Source: Oscillospiraceae bacterium
GTDB taxonomy: Bacteria > Bacillota > Clostridia > Oscillospirales > CAG-272
Assembly (NCBI GenBank): GCA_015063645.1
Contig: SVTS01000022.1
Coordinates: 1 to 34,210, forward strand
Length of the DNA stretch: 34,210 nucleotides
Direction of reading: 5' to 3'
Under the pieces are notes generated by a model. It saw only the letters and a program-made list of their open reading frames with translations. It had not been told where the DNA came from and did no database searches. Shown piece after piece: positions 32,323 to 34,210 of the stretch. The stretch's first letter is position 1. Every line of letters starts with the position of its first letter. The position numbers and the translations under genes were made by a program.

Positions 32323-32802
32323 ATGACCACAGAGCAGATCGAGCGCGCGGTTCTGCTGTATTACGATGACATCATGCGGTATTTTGTCTACCGCATCCGA
32401 AACCGAAACACGTCGGAAGACCTGACGCAGGAGACATTTTACCGCTTTATCCGCTATGCGGAGAGCGCCCGGTATGAGGGGGAGCGAAAATGCCGCTCCT
32501 ATCTGTACGCCATTGCCTCACGGGTTTGTCTCGACCATTTCAGCCGAAATGCGGATCTCGCGGAGCTGGATGACTCCATCCCCGCACCTGCGGCGGAACG
32601 GGAGATGGCGATGGCAATCGAGGAGGCACTCGCCGCTCTTCCGGAGCCGCAGAGGGAAGCGGCTGTTCTGTACTACTACAGCGGACTGCGACTCAGAGAA
32701 ATCGCCCGCATCCAGAACGCAAGCATCTCCGCCGTGAAATCCCGTCTGAAAGCGGCACGTGATTCCCTGCGCATACTTCTGAGTGAGGAGGATGAAACAT
32801 GA
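32323..32802 (+). CDS. ECF-type RNA polymerase sigma factor
   Basis: This 159-residue sigma factor has region 2 (about 8-75; DIMRYFVYRIRNRNTSEDLT, CRSYLYAIASRVCLDHF) and region 4 (about 104-155; LPEPQREAAVLYYYSGLRLR, ASISAVKSRLKAARDSL). The length is normal. The start is ATG 32323, with the unusually strong Shine-Dalgarno GGAGGTGATC 2 bases before it; the frame from 32245 is not used. The next gene starts inside its stop codon (ATGA overlap), so both are made together. That gene codes for a one-TM protein, the classic arrangement of an ECF sigma factor and its membrane anti-sigma factor. Confidence 0.93.
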   Translation: MTTEQIERAVLLYYDDIMRYFVYRIRNRNTSEDLTQETFYRFIRYAESARYEGERKCRSYLYAIASRVCLDHFSRNADLAELDDSIPAPAAEREMAMAIEEALAALPEPQREAAVLYYYSGLRLREIARIQNASISAVKSRLKAARDSLRILLSEEDET

Positions 32803-34106
32803 AGAAAACCGACAGGCAGCTCCGCGGGCTGATCCGCCAAAACCCGGCAGAAATCCGTCCGGAGCGAAAAGAAACGCTGCTGCTGTATCTGACACAGCGG
32901 CGCGCACAGGAGGAAACATCCGTGATCAACTGTAAATCCAATCGGAATCTGCGGCGCATACTGGTACTCACAGCACTTGCCGTAATCCTGACCACAATGA
33001 TCTCCGCCGCGGCGGTGATCGGCTATTACCGTACGCCGGGCGGTGATATCGTAGATAAAGACGGCAATCCGCCCGCAGATACGGCGCAGATCGCTTCCGG
33101 CAGCAATGATCAGATCCTGAGCGGTCCCGGATACCGCATTCCACGCATCACCTGGTCCACGGTGGACGGACGTACATCGCTTGCCGTATGGGCAGATCCC
33201 GCATCGGAGGTTCTGAGCGGGCTCCGCGCCGTTACCGATGACGGCAAGGAATACCCGCTGACAAAGACCACCTTCAATCTGAACAGCAGTTATATCGGCT
33301 ACACAAACGATACATTCGCCGAACCGCAGTCCTTCACTCTGGTCTGCACCTCGCCCGTATTCAGCGAACGGGTTGTATTTCTCACATCGGATGTGATTGA
33401 GGTACACTCCGTCAGCGGCGGCATCACGCTCTTCGGCTCTGCCGTGGAGAATACGGTATTCTACGGAGTGAATGATACGGTATTTCCCACTATGAAGCTG
33501 TCGGAGACGGCAAATCTGGCTTTCGCCCGGCTCGATGATCCGATTGTGAAGGATACAGCGGGCAATATCTGCGGCGGGGGCCGAGGCGGCTCCCGCGCAT
33601 CCAAAGAAAAACTGACCACCTATTCCGTATTCGATTTGCCTGCAGGAGTCGAAATCGCCTCCATATACGCAAAAAAACTGGGGGTAATTCTGAATTTCAC
33701 GGATTCCGGAGCGGTCATGGACGGCAGGGCACCTCATGTGTATATTCCCGTACCGAATGATGGTGAGACACTCCGCGGCAGCTGGGTGCTGCTGGACAGC
33801 GACGGCTTCCGCTTCGTAATCAATTCCGTATCCCGCAGCGGATGGACACTTACGTTCACCTCTGCGGAAGGGCTGACATATTCCGGTACGCATGACGCGG
33901 AAATTGAGGCAGGCATGCCGGGTTCACACCTGTACACCGGCATTCTCGGACGGGGCATGATGCTCGGCGGCGGCGATTCCCACAGCTGGACGATGCAGTT
34001 CCGGGAGAACGAATGGGACGAATACCAGAATGAAAAAGGCTGGATCCCCGTATGCGTATGTGAAATAGCGTACAATTACACAGGGGAATGGACTCTGGAA
34101 TTCTGA
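32799..34106 (+). CDS. Single-pass membrane protein, probable anti-sigma factor with large outer domain
   Basis: This 435-residue protein has a cytoplasmic N-terminus of about 50 charged residues (MKKTDRQLRGLIRQNPAEIR), one membrane helix (about 53-75; VLTALAVILTTMISAAAVIG) and about 360 outside residues. The outside part is beta-rich with several repeats of a strand pattern (TSLAVWADPASEVL, EYPLTKTTFNLNS, SFTLVCTSPVFSERV) and a glycine-rich GGGRGGSRASKEKL loop. I recognise no named domain in it, and the N-terminus has no zinc-binding HXXXCXXC. The role as anti-sigma factor rests on the ATGA overlap with the ECF gene and its topology. It is followed 5 bases after the stop by the second palindromic repeat. 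Confidence 0.75.
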   Translation: MKKTDRQLRGLIRQNPAEIRPERKETLLLYLTQRRAQEETSVINCKSNRNLRRILVLTALAVILTTMISAAAVIGYYRTPGGDIVDKDGNPPADTAQIASGSNDQILSGPGYRIPRITWSTVDGRTSLAVWADPASEVLSGLRAVTDDGKEYPLTKTTFNLNSSYIGYTNDTFAEPQSFTLVCTSPVFSERVVFLTSDVIEVHSVSGGITLFGSAVENTVFYGVNDTVFPTMKLSETANLAFARLDDPIVKDTAGNICGGGRGGSRASKEKLTTYSVFDLPAGVEIASIYAKKLGVILNFTDSGAVMDGRAPHVYIPVPNDGETLRGSWVLLDSDGFRFVINSVSRSGWTLTFTSAEGLTYSGTHDAEIEAGMPGSHLYTGILGRGMMLGGGDSHSWTMQFRENEWDEYQNEKGWIPVCVCEIAYNYTGEWTLEF

Positions 34107-34111
34107 CGGAA

Positions 34112-34144
34112 GGAGGTGTTGCATTTAACAAATGCAACACCTCC
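34112..34144. repeat. Palindromic repeat, copy 2 (perfect 15 bp stem)
   Basis: GGAGGTGTTGCATTT pairs perfectly with AAATGCAACACCTCC around loop AAC. The first 28 bases equal copy 1 (11962). It starts 5 bases after the stop at 34106 and is followed by CGCGAGTTTTCC, so it may also end transcription weakly. Confidence 0.88.
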
Positions 34145-34157
34145 GCGAGTTTTCCTT

Positions 34158-34198
34158 GACCGTTTACACGGTCATTTTTGCCCGTTCACGGGCAAAAA
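34158..34198. repeat. Two further tandem hairpins at the right edge
   Basis: GACCGT-TTAC-ACGGTC (34158-34173) and TTTTTGCCCG-TTCA-CGGGCAAAAA (34175-34198) follow directly after the palindromic repeat. The second resembles a bidirectional terminator. Three hairpins within 90 bases, with no gene seen to their right before the window ends. Confidence 0.75.
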
Positions 34199-34210
34199 AC
34201 GGAAACGCTC

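Noticed and set aside
1-34210. Possible mobile island, phage, defence system or CRISPR array.
   Set aside because: No integrase, transposase, phage, nuclease or helicase-like defence gene and no spaced direct-repeat array was seen; codon and base use look even along the window.

Overview
The window looks like a chromosomal segment of an anaerobic, probably gut- or rumen-associated Clostridia (Bacillota) with moderately high GC. The evidence is a SpoVAF/GerA-type spore germination gene, a MecA adaptor (a Gram-positive ClpC partner), a YpsC-type RlmL, IspE, strong AGGAGG-type ribosome binding sites, and many textbook sigma-A promoters (TTGACA, 17 bp, TATAAT). No rRNA, tRNA, CRISPR, insertion sequence or phage gene was found. 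The genus cannot be named from the sequence alone.

Layout. 1-2889: a DUF1854-like protein (cut by the window edge) behind an unusual ABC exporter with a zinc-ribbon N-terminal domain. 3123-3473: a small unknown protein. 3512-11958: a carbohydrate-use region with a GH29 alpha-L-fucosidase, two AraC regulators, a TIM-barrel isomerase plus Gfo/Idh dehydrogenase pair, a lipoprotein solute-binding protein without permeases, and a PHP metallohydrolase. 12000-14830: an XRE regulator with a palindromic operator candidate, and a sigma factor carrying a large extra C-terminal region. 14955-17943: uxaC (glucuronate isomerase) followed by a PMM-like HAD phosphatase and an inositol-monophosphatase-family enzyme. 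18101-21633: a CofE-like protein, a BD-FAE type esterase and an FAD oxidoreductase. 21788-25794: mecA, a second PHP protein, a DUF362 ferredoxin-like protein and ispE. 25848-30762: spoVAF-like, rlmL, and an OmpR-type two-component system, apparently one long minus-strand unit. 31111-34106: ychF, then an ECF sigma factor translationally coupled to a one-TM protein that is probably its anti-sigma factor.

How it works together. The left half suggests plant or host glycan breakdown: defucosylation, de-esterification, uronate catabolism and sugar oxidation/epimerisation, with local AraC control. The right half is housekeeping mixed with signalling: two-component, ECF/anti-sigma, MecA proteolysis and germination.

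The least expected signals are: (i) two near-identical perfect-stem hairpin repeats placed just after + strand stop codons 22 kb apart; (ii) two genes (mecA, ychF) whose Shine-Dalgarno is separated from the ATG by a GC-rich hairpin; (iii) a spoVAF-like gene whose Shine-Dalgarno lies inside the preceding terminator-like stem; and (iv) a sigma factor fused to a winged-helix-like and uncharacterised C-terminal region.
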